DNA of 57,477 bases, from assembly GCA_038093975.1 (NCBI GenBank), contig JBBPTG010000156.1, forward strand, positions 1-57,477, written 5' to 3'. Source of the DNA: Chalciporus piperatus (taxonomy: Eukaryota > Basidiomycota > Agaricomycetes > Boletales > Boletaceae). A program made the position numbers and the translations under genes. A model generated the notes under the pieces. The model was not told the DNA's origin, made no database searches, and saw only the letters and a list, made by a program, of their open reading frames with translations. This document shows positions 35,420 to 46,370 of this stretch, piece after piece (positions within the stretch are counted from its first letter, which is position 1; every line of letters begins with the position of its first letter).

Positions 35420-36534
35420 CAGCGGTTTGCGAAACTAATGGCACTCGCGACTTTTTTCTCTTCGTCCACCGCGTGATCCAAAAAAGGAAATCCAGTACGC
35501 TACGCTACGTTCGTGGCGACAAACCTGTCGTTTCACACTACGATGGGCGACAAGCGACTGTTAGGTGGGTGCTTACTTGTGTTTAAAGGCCATAACGATC
35601 CAGCGGGAGCCATCACAGGCATCAGACACTACCAACAGACTCTCTAAAAAGGTATGTGGTGTACTCGCACTCGCATATACTCATCTTTTCGAATGCCCAG
35701 AAGCCTGAAGTCAGTCCAAACGACTCTGCAGACTCAGCGACAGGTTCCTCTGACCCCAAACCCATGCTGCTCAAGTTCGTCCGCTTCGAAGGCGACAAGC
35801 GGACCCGGAAGCAGTACTCTGACAATTCCGACGACCTGATTGGACACCGTCAAAGGATCAACGAAGGCCGACAACGCAGAAGGCATTCAATGGTCAACCG
35901 AGACGATAACGGAGCCCAAACGATCTGGAAAATATATGCGCGCATATGTGTGCTCGTTTTTGCTAGTTTCATCAATCACAGACCCATCGCCAATAAACCG
36001 AGTTTGAAGCATGGTTTCGATCTCCTTGCTTGTGATTTCGTTCCGCAGCTAACCCATGGGGTAAGTCCAGCCTCAAGCAGGTTGTGAGAAGCGTAGGTGG
36101 TGTGATCATGATTCCGTGTTGATCTCTGAGCCACGTACATGCTTCGTCAAGGAAAAGCTGCAGAATTTTCAGCACAAAGGCCTTCGAGTATCATCAAAGT
36201 GGCTCTTGTGAGTAGCCAAGTGCGACTGCTAAGGGGTGAGAGTGGTCGACAATGCAATGCCTGAAGCTTGAATGGCTCTTCGAAGATCTGCTTCCACCAG
36301 TAGTAGCTACATTCCTCAGAGGACTTGGCGGATATCTTCAAGAGTCCAGCTATGGTCCCACAGATTCAGGACACACCTTTTGATGTCGTCGTCACTGATC
36401 CTCCGGTTCCCCGTTGTCACCACGAGGCTGAATGTATGCGCACATCGAGAGATTTCTCTGAGTTTCCTTTTTTGGAACACGCGGTAGACGAAGAAAAAAA
36501 CAGTCGCGAATGCCATTAGTTTTGCAAACCGCTG
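35420..36534 (-). mobile_element. Decayed Tc1/mariner-type element with ~76 bp inverted repeats
   Basis: The element is flanked by the TA dinucleotide (35418-35419 and 36535-36536) expected for this superfamily. Its ends CAGCGGTTTGC...GCAAACCGCTG begin imperfect inverted repeats of about 76 bp (35420-35495 and 36458-36534). The minus strand between them carries a broken transposase: ISDDDIKRCVLNLWDHSWTL, YYWWKQIFEE, LSPLSSRTWLLTRATL, FLDEACTWLRDQHGIMITPP and the catalytic-core motif DETSKNEHTYAR (35973 downward). Stops and frameshifts separate these and the C-terminal catalytic part is missing, so it cannot code for active enzyme. The helix-turn-helix and DETSKNE pattern is established for Agaricomycete mariner-like transposases. 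Confidence 0.82.
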
Positions 36535-36536
36535 TA

Positions 36537-37810
36537 ATTGGTCCAGGGTCACTTGATTACTTGATGCTCTGTAACTTGAATACTAGGTCCATTAGTTCCC
36601 CCGGCGTCTGTATCCATGATTGAACCAGCCGATCCTGCCACAAAACTTGCACAAAGGTTTAATTCAACATACTATTCTCAAGGATGGTGGTCCTATCTCT
36701 TGGTGATATCTATCTAGCTTACGGCCCCTATCCTTTCAGAATGAATGACCATTGATTGAGACACTGGCAAGACAGACAGCTAGTAGCAAGTACATGGTAC
36801 AGATTCTCGAGTATGAACTTTATGAGGTACTACCGATCACATCATGATATTTGTGACCCGCGACAAACTTGAACCCGTACCGTGGCCTTTCGCCCCCCCC
36901 CCCCCCCCCCCCCCCCCCCAGACAAGGTAAGATAAACGACGAGGATCAGGAAGCCATACAGGTCGACCCAGGCAGGAAGTTTCCATGAACAACGAACAAG
37001 TCAGAAGGCATCGTGAACGAGAGCGACAATGTATGGACGAGCGTAGGGCCACACGATGGCGTCGTCATGGTCCCGGGCGGTAGGCTGTAGCACACAGATC
37101 GAAGGAGAGAGGCAGGGACGCACCGTGACCTCGACATCTATTTTTTTTTTCTTTCAGGTCAATCAGAGGTGTCGAGAAGGCAGAACACGACAGTCGAGGG
37201 AACAAGGTGAAAGAAGTCGCCGAACGAGATGGAAAACACGACGGTGATGTGACGACATACCAAGCAACACCGGTCGCGACTCACGACGAGTCACACCAGA
37301 GACGATTGCTGAGATCACACAATTCGGAGATTGATGGGGATGACCTGTATATAGGGTATACCCTCAAGGCACTGGTGACATGGAATTGACAATGACGGGT
37401 AGCTTCAGGATTCGGCATCGTCTCTAGAAATGTGTACATAAAATCGTTTTCTGCCAACGCTGAGAAACCTTTGATACATATCCCGCCGTTTTCCAAAAAA
37501 AAAAATCGTGCACCCATTTCGTCGTCAACGGAGTCGGGGGGCTGGCGACTCCGCGCGCCGCTACGATCTTTGATATTTTCCATTGGACAACAAGCGCTGG
37601 TGAATACTCGTGCAGTTTGACCCCTCATACCATCTAGATGACGCGCGATCCACTCTACGAACTCCATGAGCGAGCGAGCGATCCAACGACTATATACATC
37701 CAATAAATTTGAACCGAAACCAAAAAAAAGGGGGGGGGGATGTGTACCAAATTCCGACACTCGGGCTGTATGCATGTTTATGATCGTGACACCTCGGCCG
37801 CCCCTTAAGT
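36537..37810. other. Gene-poor region with long mononucleotide runs
   Basis: No supported gene. It contains a C27 run (36893-36919), an A11 run near 37495-37505, a T10 run near 37141 and a G9 run near 37730. The GSH2 3' end adjoins at the right. Confidence 0.5.
36893..36919. repeat. Poly(C) homopolymer, 27 nt
   Basis: Uninterrupted C27 (G27 on the other strand). Exact length is unreliable in assemblies. The tract could form G-quadruplex or i-motif structures. Confidence 0.9.
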
Positions 37811-39676
37811 TCACCCATCGACAAGAACGACCGAATCGAGGACCGAAAAACCAGCAGCCACACCTCCCTCGTTACTCTCCACGCCCTTTGTACGCATGAG
37901 CCACCCAACGTCTCCCCGTTCACGCACGATCCGTGTTCGAGTCTCACCCTCGCCCTCCCCGGCGCCAGCGCTAAACAAAGCCCAACCAAAGATGCCCAAC
38001 TCCGAGATCGTCTCCGCGCGTACCACGTTCCCATTCCCACTCGCACCCCCACTCCCACTCGCACCCTGGCCACTCGCGGCTCTGACGAGATAGGATCCAA
38101 CCCCCTTTGGAGGCACGATCAACTCCATCGCAATCCACGCCTTGCGTTCCTCGCTCGGAAGGGTATCCAAGAAAGAAGGTATGTCGTCTTTGTAGACGTT
38201 GTTCCCACCGCCTTCGCGTTGAGGTTTGAGAACGAGGGTGGGCGCGAGCGCGCGTGCGAGCGTCGTTCCACGAGGTTCTCCCTCCTTCTCATTCTCCTCC
38301 TCCTCCTCATTCGTTCCGGCGCTCAAAGGATTAGGATTGGGCGTATCCGAGGCATCGAGAGCCCACATGTGCATCCATGTCTCTCTTAGCGCCGTTGCCT
38401 CGGAAGAAGTGGAAGAAGGAGGGAAGAACCGCTCGACGACGCCGGGTTGACTGAGGGCTTCCTGGACCTTTTTACCACCTGCCAGTTGGAGTTGGATACT
38501 GGGACATTTGATGGCAGCGCTCCGCTCGAGCGTGAAACGTGCGTCGTAGTGCAGGTCGGTGGGATAGTCTGTCGGGACGTATCCCGCTCGGAAGTAGACG
38601 GTCGATATTTCGATCGGGGTGGGTGAGGCGGCGTTGGCGGGTCGGATGTGAAGGGTACGGGAGGGATCGGAGAGTGTGGCGGATGTAGAGAGTTCAGCGA
38701 GGGTCTGGCGGAGGACGCGGATGTGATGTCTAGCATGAAGCTGGTTGTTTGAAAATATTCCGTGCGGAAAGTGGGAGACTCACTTTTCTAATAACTCGTA
38801 TTCGAGCCATCGTTGGTCAAAGACGTTTCGCTCGTTTGGTTGCACAACAAACAGGATATATGCGCTATCATTTTGCGAGTTATGTAGGAACGATAAATGA
38901 GGTGGGGGTCGTTACCTTGGTACGCCGTATGCTTTGTGGGCTTCTGCGAGTCCTTGTGCTAGTCCTGAGGTGGTATCGTTGGGAGGAAAGTTTTCTGGCT
39001 TCATGTGGGGTGATATGTGGTAATAGTCGGTCAGTGCATAAAGGTATCTGCCCTCTCGTCAAGTCTCAGAGAAATATGCTGTGACGAGTCGAGTACCTAT
39101 GCATAGCGGCTGCTCTTTCCGAAAGTGGACCAAACGACGACGAGATCGTGTTAAACTCTACTTGTTTAAGACCTAGGGAGTTCTCTCCATCGCCTGTATG
39201 AAGGAGATAGTCTGATCGGAAAAGACCGAGATGTAAGGGCTATCGGTCCGTCAGTTCGCTCGCTCGCTCGCGCATACAGGGCAGAACGAAACGATTACCT
39301 GTGCGAGTCCTTCTTCTCTTATCTGTTTCCACCCCAGCCATAGCTTACGCACGAACTCGTCCGCTCGTCCTGCACCGAGCACTGCGCCCATCTCATTGTC
39401 GAGAAAGTCTTGATCGGTAGCGACCCGCGCATAGAGGGTGTTGTACACGGACTGTAGTCTCTGTGCTTTCTCAAAGAGGGAACGAGGGACTGGTGTTGGT
39501 ATGAGCGAGACGGGAGCATGGATGACCGAGGACGGGGAGGGTGGCTGAGATGGTGCGGGTGGGAGATAGGTGAGACCGTGAGCGAGTGCGTAGGTGGTAG
39601 CGTGGTGAGTGAGCGTCGCCAGTTGGTCGTCTGATAGAGACGGTGGCCATCTAGAAAAGTCGAATCGAGTGCTCAT
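37811..39676 (-). CDS. GSH2: Glutathione synthetase (eukaryotic ATP-grasp type)
   Basis: It joins gamma-glutamylcysteine and glycine using ATP, the last step of glutathione synthesis in the cytosol. Five exons join in frame (550 residues): 39676-39299, 39239-39097, 39047-38916, 38864-38784, 38729-37811. Motifs in order: FEKAQRLQSVYNTLYARVA, LGLFRSDYLLHTGDGENSLG, KQVEFNTISSSFGPLSERAA, SPHMKPENFPPNDTTSGLAQ, YILFVVQPNERNVFDQRWLE, STVYFRAGYVPTDYPT, LKPQREGGGNNVY (ATP-binding glycine loop) and ELIVPPKGVGSYLVRA. Two low-complexity insertions, poly-Glu NEEEEENEKEGE and Gly/Ser/Ala before VVRAETISELG, lengthen it slightly. The Met at 39676 fits the family start; another in-frame ATG is at 39709. It is divergent from the HIT gene with ~100 bp between. 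Confidence 0.95.
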
Positions 39677-39778
39677 CGCGGTGTTCGTTGAGGTCTGGTG
39701 ATGACACACGATAAGATAAACTCATAACGTCATGTGATCACTACTCTTCGTTTCTCTCCACGTCATTCAACGATCTCA
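39677..39778. promoter_or_regulatory. Short bidirectional promoter of GSH2 and the HIT gene
   Basis: The start codons of the two outward-facing genes are only about 102 bp apart, so promoter and 5' UTR sequences must be shared or very compact. No TATA box is evident. Confidence 0.6.
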
Positions 39779-40495
39779 ATGGCTGCAAGGAAAGCATATC
39801 CCCAGTCAAAACCCTCTCAGTCTACTGACGTCATACTCACAGATCACTCGCGACGTGTATTTTCTGCAAGATCGTAAAAGGTCAGCGATTTTAACCAAAT
39901 TCCCTCTACCCCTGGACTTCAATTACCCCCACAGGCGAGATACCCTGTTTCAAAGTCGCAGAAACAGAACATTCGTACGCTGCTCCAGGTTCTCATCTCC
40001 GCCTTTTGTTTCTCAACCCACCATCCAGTATTGCATTCCTCGACATCAATCCTCTTACAAAGGGCCACACACTCATCATCCCCAAAGGTACCACCTTTTC
40101 TTGCCTTAGCCCACCCATTCACAAATTCAACGTGATCAGACCATGCCGTGAAGATGCACGAGCTTCCAGATGTTTACCTTGCAGACATGCTCCCCATCAC
40201 GAAGAAGATCGCACTCGCACTGGGATTCGACAACTATAACATCCTCCAGGTGAGCTCACGCATCCTCCTCCTCGTCTTCTCTGCACACGCTCACTCACAA
40301 AACGACACAAAGAACAACGGACGTATCGCACACCAACAAGTCGATCACGTCCACTTCCACATCATTCCAAAGCCTAGGGCTGGCGACGAAGAGGGTCTCG
40401 TCCTTGGGTGGCCTCAAAAGACGCCAACAAAGGAGGAGCTCAAGATCTACCAGGAGGAGTTGCTGGCGAAGCTCGAGGGAGCGAACAAGCTCTAG
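39779..40495 (+). CDS. HIT-family nucleotide hydrolase (Hint/HNT1-like)
   Basis: HIT proteins hydrolyse adenosine phosphoramidates and similar nucleotides through a histidine triad. Six exons join in frame (151 residues): 39779-39804, 39843-39880, 39935-39974, 40029-40087, 40140-40249, 40313-40495. Motifs: CIFCKIVKGEIPCFKVAETE, HSIAFLDINPLTKGHTLIIP, HAVKMHELPDVYL, NYNILQNNGRIAHQQVDHVH and the triad HVHFHIIPK. The C-terminus (PRAGDEEGLVLGWPQKTPTK) is typical for the Hint branch. Intron 1 would be only 38 nt, so the first exon is the least certain piece. Other introns are 52-63 nt. Confidence 0.9.
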
Positions 40496-40652
40496 ATCGC
40501 TAGATGGGTCGACATCGATCATCGGGTTATCTATTCGTGTACGACAGGAGATCGTTGATGGATCTAACGGAAATGATTTACATGGATCATGTGGGCTTGT
40601 TGGTGTGACCTTCTTGAGAGGACGACAACTGTATCCTATATGCAGATACCTC

Positions 40653-42320
40653 TCATTCAAAGTCAACGACGACAACCTTTGATTTCCCATCAGTACCCCG
40701 CACAGTCGAAAAAAGCCTCCCTCGCAAACAATCAAAATACTGCCAACTCAACGCGCAGAACATATCAGGATGAGTAGATTCCACGGGTAAAAACTCGCCG
40801 GTGTCAACGACCGGGCATCCATCCTGACTAGCATCCACCGCGAACTTCATCAACGATATCCTGCCCCGAACATCACTGAGATACCCTGACGTATCCATCA
40901 TGGGACGAGTGACAGCGGATACTTCCTGGACGGCCGGACAGGTTTTCAAGAGGCTGGATTTCTTTCGTCATTCGGAGGACGGCGTCACCGTTGGGCTTGG
41001 GCAGCGTCAGGGAGGTAAGATACGACCTCAGAGGGTGGGAATAACCTTGTATCAACCTGATGTTCGTAGATCCAGTCATTGGACCCACGACAGAGTTTCG
41101 AACTAGCCGAACGAAATCGTGCGAGTCCCACAAAAGGCATTCACAGTTGAGACGAAGGACTTGAAGAGGGAGGTCACCACCACCACCACCAGCGTGGTGA
41201 TCGAGAGGGAGTGGAGGAACGAACGCTTGAACAAGTACCATCAGCCCAAACGAGTGACAGACATTGGTAAACGAGAGAACGTGTGTCGTCGTTGGGGTGA
41301 CGTCGCGTTAAATGGGAGTGTCAAGATTCTCAGGCTATTCAAACGATGAGACACTTGTCAATATGTTATTCCCGCGCGATGGGAATCAAAAATCGAAAAT
41401 CAAAAAGCAACGTACTACCAGCTCCGTTTCGAAATCAGGCATCGCATAAAACGTTTGTATTACCCGGGGTATCGAAGAGACCAACTCGTGCGACGGCAAG
41501 GCGACGAACGGACCCTCGTTGGCGCAAACGGACACCATCGAGTTGGACGTCGTCGGAACGTCCAAACGTAGAAAGCGATGAAATTCACCGGTTTCCATGT
41601 TCACCCGAAACGCTACTAGTTTCACATCCCTGGTGAAGAACAAAAAAAAAAAAAAAAAGGACAGGGCAAGTCAGGATCATGATGTGTTGACCTCGTGAGG
41701 GTTGGGTTGTTTACACACGCTTTCGAGTCATCGTGACCGCCGCCGCCCACACAAAATGCGATATAGACAGTACACCCCATCGACAGAGGTGATCGAATCT
41801 GCGTCCCATGAGTTAATTCGTGGTCCTTGTTCTATTAGGACCTGCTGGGTCCGCGACTCGATGTCGTGTGCCACAATCCTTGTGTACGACACCGACTCGG
41901 ATACGCGGTGAATCTGGGTCAGGAGCCATCTGCCGTGCAACACTCTGGGTGTCTCGTCAGACTGGAGATCTCCTTGATTGGTCGGGTCGTCCAGGTCTTT
42001 GCCAACCGCGCCGAGCGAATCAAGGTACGCTCGAGAAAGCGGGTCGATTGGAAAGGAAAGGGACCACGTGGAAGAGGCAAGCGAGCGTTCGCGTAGAGCG
42101 TCTTCCATATCGCAGGATTGTAGGAGATGTCGCGGAATTGCTTTGACACCTGGTTCGAGATTCAAGTTACATAAGAAGGGGGGGGGGGCACGCGTTTCCA
42201 TGATAAACTATACTCACCAGTCTCAACAGAACGACATCGAGAGGACTCGGATCGAGAAAGCGGATGATGTGGGAGATAATTTTCTGGCGGAAGATAAAGC
42301 TGGTATGGGCCCGCCCATCG
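40653..42320 (-). pseudogene. F-box family pseudogene (copy E)
   Basis: All four family exons are present on the minus strand but broken. In exon 1 an extra A turns LPPEIISH into PENYLPH (about 42280), destroying the F-box frame. In exon 2 about 24 nt plus one base are missing after EISSLT (about 41965), and a single-base insertion follows SITSVDG (about 41780). Exon 4 (from about 41330) still reads VLVQAFVPPLPLDHHAGGGG, LPKPNGDAVL and ends SKVVVVDFE at 40653. The family promoter block is retained at 42360-42440. An A18 run (about 41642-41659) sits in intron 2. Copies A-D have none of these lesions, so this is a dead dispersed copy in opposite orientation to the array. Confidence 0.85.
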
Positions 42321-42444
42321 TTTTCTGGTTGTCAACCGTCGACGGTCAGACGTAGACCTGGTTTCCACTTCACAAGTATTCCTAAATGATCGCGGGCTGA
42401 TGCTAGTCTCTTTAGGCAGCGGAAAGGTCGAACGAAGAGAGTAA

Positions 42445-43110
42445 TATTAGGGTTTTCGGATGCAGGTTTGATGCAGGGAATTCTAGTAGTACGAGTTCGC
42501 GAGTAGGAATAGAATTTGGTCTTTGCAGGTCTTCGCTCGAGTGCTCAGTGGCTGTGTCTCGTTAGCTCTCTCTCTTCGGCGCGGCTGATAGGCTGACTGG
42601 TGACTCGACCTTTCTTTTCGCCCACCCGCCACACCCTTCGATTCTTTCGTTAGAATCGCCTCGCCTTGCTGTCGCGTTCTCCTGAACCGTTCGCCCACGA
42701 CCGACTCCGTGCGAGGCTGCCCACGCAGCTGACACTCGGGCCCCACAGGTTCTCACAGATCGCGGTCGGGAGGCACTTCGCGCCTCTGCCCACACTTCCT
42801 TAACTTCTCTCTCTGCAGACCGAGTCGAATAGCGACGAACAAAGACGGTCGCTTCCGAGTCCCAATCACGGATCCAGTGAGCGATGCGGCCCCCAATACG
42901 GAGCGGTGACTCGGTGGCAATGCGGGCAACTACGCTTTTCGTATTGACAGGCGCGAAACTCTGGAGTACGCCTGGGCATCACTCGGGGCATTTTTGGCAG
43001 CGCTTGCCATTCTCAAGAATCGAATGGATTGGTGAAAATTCGCCCCACACCAGCGAGTTCCACACTCGAAGTCTACCTCGGAGTTGTTTGTTGTAGTAGT
43101 AATTGTAAAC
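42445..43110. other. Intergenic between F-box E and the TPR gene
   Basis: No supported gene. No CHAT coding sequence is seen here, although a CHAT domain would often follow such a TPR array. Confidence 0.5.
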
Positions 43111-44838
43111 TCAGACCGTTTCTCCTAACTCGTCTCTGAGCCTCGCGAGGTATTTCACACGGCGAGGGTGATTCTCCGGAGTGAGTTTCAGAGCCTCTTC
43201 AGCCATCGCAATGGCTCGTTTGATGTCCTTGATGTCTTCGAGCTCGTCGAAACGAACCATGAAAGACCGCCCAAGGTCGTAGAGGTACCGAGAACGGTCT
43301 GCAGGGTGATTCTCCGGAGTGAGTTTCAGAGCCTCTTCACCCATCGCAATGGCTCGTTCGATGTCCTTGATGTCTCCGAGCCTCTTGAAACGAACCCTGA
43401 GAGACAACCCAAGGCTGTTGAGGTAATGAGCACGGCGGTCATGGTGATTCTCCGGAGTGAGTTTCAGAGCCTCTTCACCCATCGAAACGGCTCGTCTGAT
43501 ATCTGCGATGTATCCCCTGTTGACACTAGCCCTGAGAGACAACCCAAGGCTGTTGAGGTAATGAGCACGGCGGTCATGGTGATTCTCCGGAGTGAGTTTC
43601 ACAGCCTTTTCACCCATTACAATGGCTCGTCCGAGGTTCTCGATGTCTCCGAGCGTATTTGAACGAGCCCTGAGAGACAAACAAAGGCTGTTGAGGTACC
43701 GAGCATGGTCAGGGTGATTCTCCGGAGTGAGTTTCAGAACCTTTTCGCCCATTGCAATGGCTCGTCCGAGGCTCTCGATGTCTCCGAGCGTATTGAAACG
43801 AGCCCTGAGAGACAAACAAAGGCTGTTGAGGTACCGAGCATGGTCAGGGTGATTCTCCGGAGTGAGTTTCAGAACCTTTTCGCCCATTGCAACGGCTCGT
43901 CTGATGTCCTCAATGTCTCCGAGCTCGTCGAAACGAACCATGAAAGACCTCCCAAGGTTGTCGAGGTACCGAGCATGGTCGGGGTGATTTTCTGGAGTGA
44001 GTTTCACAGCCTTTTCACCCATTACAATGGCTCGTCCGAGGTTCTCGATGTCTCCGAGCTTGTTGAAACGAACCCTGAGAGACAACCCAAGGCTGTTGAG
44101 GTACCGAGCATGGCCAGGGTGGTTCTCTGGAGTGAGTTTCACAGCCTCTCCCCCCCTCACAACGGCTTGTTCAATGTCCTCGGTGTCTCTGAGCTCCTCG
44201 AAACGAGTTCTGAGTGACTTCGCAAGTTGGTGAAGGCGCAGAGCACGGTCAGGGTGGTTCTCCGGAGTGAGTGTCACGGCCTCATCATGCATCGCAATGG
44301 CTCGTTCGATGTCCTTGATGTCTCTGATCTCCTCGAAATGAGCTCTGAGAGACTGCCCAAGTCGGTGAAGGCACAGAGCATGGTCAGAGTGCTTCGGCGT
44401 GAGTTTCACAGCCTCTTCATTCATCACAATGGCACGTCCAATATCCGCAATGTCTCCAAGCTTCGTGAAACGAGTGTAGAGGGAAATCCCAAGCTGACCA
44501 AGGTAAGAAGCACGAGCTGGACAGTGCTCGTGAATGAGCCGTATAGCACCCTCCTGGATCAAAATGGCTTGATCAAGATCAGCCACCCGACCATGATCTC
44601 CTTGGATTTCGAAACGCCGTCTCAACGCGAGACCGATGTTTTCTAATCGATAATGCCGGTCGAAATACTCTGCAGGAACGTGTCGAGCAGCCACCTCCAA
44701 TTCGCGGATCAGCTCGTCAATTTCAGACAAGGTGCAGTAATATTGAGCTCTGATCCGTTTGGAGGTTTCGAGGACAAGTATTGCAGCTCGATGCGAATGA
44801 CTGCCCTCAGGGCAAATCTCCTTGATCTCTCTCACGAG
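43111..44838 (-). CDS. TPR-repeat protein, 3' part of a transposon-split C2-TPR gene
   Basis: This is the C-terminal two thirds of the gene whose 5' part is 51488-52673. It holds about eleven tetratricopeptide-type repeats of 45 residues (135 bp period), e.g. LTPENHPDHARYLNSLGLSL followed by RxRFNxLGDIExLGRAIxMGEK. Several are nearly identical at the DNA level, showing recent repeat expansion. It ends GETV without a CHAT domain. The copia insertion lies between TSD copies 44834-44838 and 51483-51487; with one copy counted the reading frame is continuous (LKKLV to REIKEICPEG). TPR arrays bind partner proteins. In Agaricomycetes this architecture is common in proteins thought to act like NLR-type sensors, which is inference here. 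Confidence 0.85.
   Translation of the reverse strand, partial: LVREIKEICPEGSHSHRAAILVLETSKRIRAQYYCTLSEIDELIRELEVAARHVPAEYFDRHYRLENIGLALRRRFEIQGDHGRVADLDQAILIQEGAIRLIHEHCPARASYLGQLGISLYTRFTKLGDIADIGRAIVMNEEAVKLTPKHSDHALCLHRLGQSLRAHFEEIRDIKDIERAIAMHDEAVTLTPENHPDRALRLHQLAKSLRTRFEELRDTEDIEQAVVRGGEAVKLTPENHPGHARYLNSLGLSLRVRFNKLGDIENLGRAIVMGEKAVKLTPENHPDHARYLDNLGRSFMVRFDELGDIEDIRRAVAMGEKVLKLTPENHPDHARYLNSLCLSLRARFNTLGDIESLGRAIAMGEKVLKLTPENHPDHARYLNSLCLSLRARSNTLGDIENLGRAIVMGEKAVKLTPENHHDRRAHYLNSLGLSLRASVNRGYIADIRRAVSMGEEALKLTPENHHDRRAHYLNSLGLSLRVRFKRLGDIKDIERAIAMGEEALKLTPENHPADRSRYLYDLGRSFMVRFDELEDIKDIKRAIAMAEEALKLTPENHPRRVKYLARLRDELGETV
43164..44500 (-). repeat. 45-residue (135 bp) TPR tandem repeats
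   Basis: The phrase 'ggtgattctccggagtgagtttc' and variants recur every 135 bp on the plus strand (for example near 43309, 43444, 43579, 43714, 43849). Units around 43700-43980 are close to identical. The repeats are coding (TPR) and not a CRISPR or satellite. Confidence 0.85.
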
Positions 44839-45022
44839 TGTTGAGAGGGTTCCAGTGAGGAACTACATCTGGTGCTTACCTAGCGGTGAGGTTGGTGAGT
44901 AACGTCGAACGTTGTGGTTACAAGTCAAGTTGTATTAGAACTCAGATCGACTGAGTCCGAATGTGATATAGAACAAGCGTGGTAACTACCTTCTATACTA
45001 AGAATGTACGCTACGTTCAACA
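44839..45022 (-). repeat. Copia 3' LTR
   Basis: 184 bp, identical by eye to 51299-51482. On the minus strand it starts TGTTGAACG and ends CTCTCAACA. Confidence 0.95.
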
Positions 45023-45031
45023 CTCCCCCTT
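45023..45031 (-). other. Copia polypurine tract
   Basis: AAGGGGGAG directly abuts the 3' LTR on the minus strand, the expected plus-strand DNA primer site. Confidence 0.8.
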
Positions 45032-45093
45032 GCTAAGTGTACGGAGACACATAAGCATAAATGAGGACTTCCGCACGATAGGTATCGGCGAGA

Positions 45094-46370
45094 TCAACTG
45101 GTGTAGAATACCAGACCGAGTTCGGAGCGGAACTTCTCGAACTTGACATGTCCGAGGTTCTTTGTCAACATGTCCGCTGGATTGTCAGTTCCAGGGATGT
45201 AGAAGAGTTCTACTTCTTTCCACTTCATTACGGCGTCACGTATAAAGAAGTACCGTAGTGGAATATGTTTATTACGCTTCTCGGTAACGGGATTTTCACC
45301 CATAAATAGTGATCCTTGGTTGTCACCACAGACTGGTATAGCTTTTAGCTTATAACCTAGTTCAGAGAACATGTGGTGTATCCAGGATACTTGGCGTGTG
45401 CAATCACTCAATGCCATATACTCAGCTTCTGTAGAGTTGAGGGCGGTAGAGCTCTGTAAGTGTGAATTCCAAAGGAAAGCACCGTCCGCGAGTTTCAGGA
45501 AAAACCCTGTCTGCGAGTGTCTAGTGATGGGGTCCTGTCCCCAATCAGAATCGGTACAGGCAAAAATGCCATTGCCAGATGCACCATTAAAGGTAAGGGA
45601 GTATAGACGAGTACCAACGAGGTATCGACATACGTACATGGCCCTATCCAAGTGCTCCTTAGTAGGATTGGCAGACTGCCTTGCAAGTTGGGTAACTGCG
45701 TAGGCAATGTCTGGGCGTGTACCTAACATTAGGTATAATAACGAGCCTATCACCGTTTGAAAGCGCGTCCGCAATTCGAAGTTAACGGGGGCAACGTTCT
45801 TCTCTGGGTAATAACCCTGAGGAAGTGGAGTGGGTGCGGCTTTAGCATTTGTCATGCCGAAGCGTTCAAGCACCTTGTCGAGGTATTTGCACTGATCAAT
45901 GTGCAGTTTTCTGCCTTCTCGACGAAGATTCATCCCAAGGAACTCTTTGGGTTCCCCGAGGTCTCGACATTCCCATGTCTTCATAAATGTGGCCTTTAGC
46001 TTGTTTACGACAGCTTTATTAGGTCCACAGAAGAGGGCGTCATCAACGTAAACAATCGCAATGACGATATCATTTCCATTGCGGTATATGAACAGGCCGG
46101 CGTCAGTCTTGAGCCTTGTGAAGCCAAGTTCAGCCATGGACTTGTCTAACGTGCGCCACCAGGATAATCCTGCTTGTTTGAGGCCGTATATAGCACGTAG
46201 TAGTCTTAGGACTTTGCCTTTTTTATCGGGTGGCGTATAACCCTCAGGAAACTCCATGTAGAGTTCCTCTTCCAGTTTGCCGTATAGGTAGGCAGATCGT
46301 ACGTCGAGACCGGTGATGTACCAGTTCTCTAGTGTAGAAAGGGCGAGCATACACCGCACCGTTTCGTATC
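45094..46370 (-). CDS. Copia reverse transcriptase-RNase H region
   Basis: Open frame of about 420 codons. RT motifs: LDVRSAYLYGKLEEELYMEF, RAIYGLKQAGLSWW and the active-site box YVDD (VIAIVYVDDALFCGPNK). The typical fungal sequence LGTRPDIAYAVTQLARQSAN leads to RNase H: CTDSDWGQDPITRHSQTGFF and SSTALNSTEAEYMALSDCTR, with Asp, Glu and Asp catalytic residues visible. Its upstream end overlaps the integrase frame at 46329-46370, where FSPV should continue VRYETVRCML but one base is missing. That places it in another frame from the rest of Pol. It has no own start function; it is part of a Gag-Pol polyprotein. Confidence 0.92.

Noticed and set aside
43168..44217. Repetitive plus-strand ORFs (NGSFDVLDVSE-like repeats)
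   Set aside because: They are the antisense of the TPR repeats; the minus frame has the TPR consensus and a start, so the plus frames are shadows.
43300..44500. 135 bp regularly spaced repeats as a CRISPR-like array
   Set aside because: No spacers, coding period of 45 codons, eukaryotic genome; they are TPR units.
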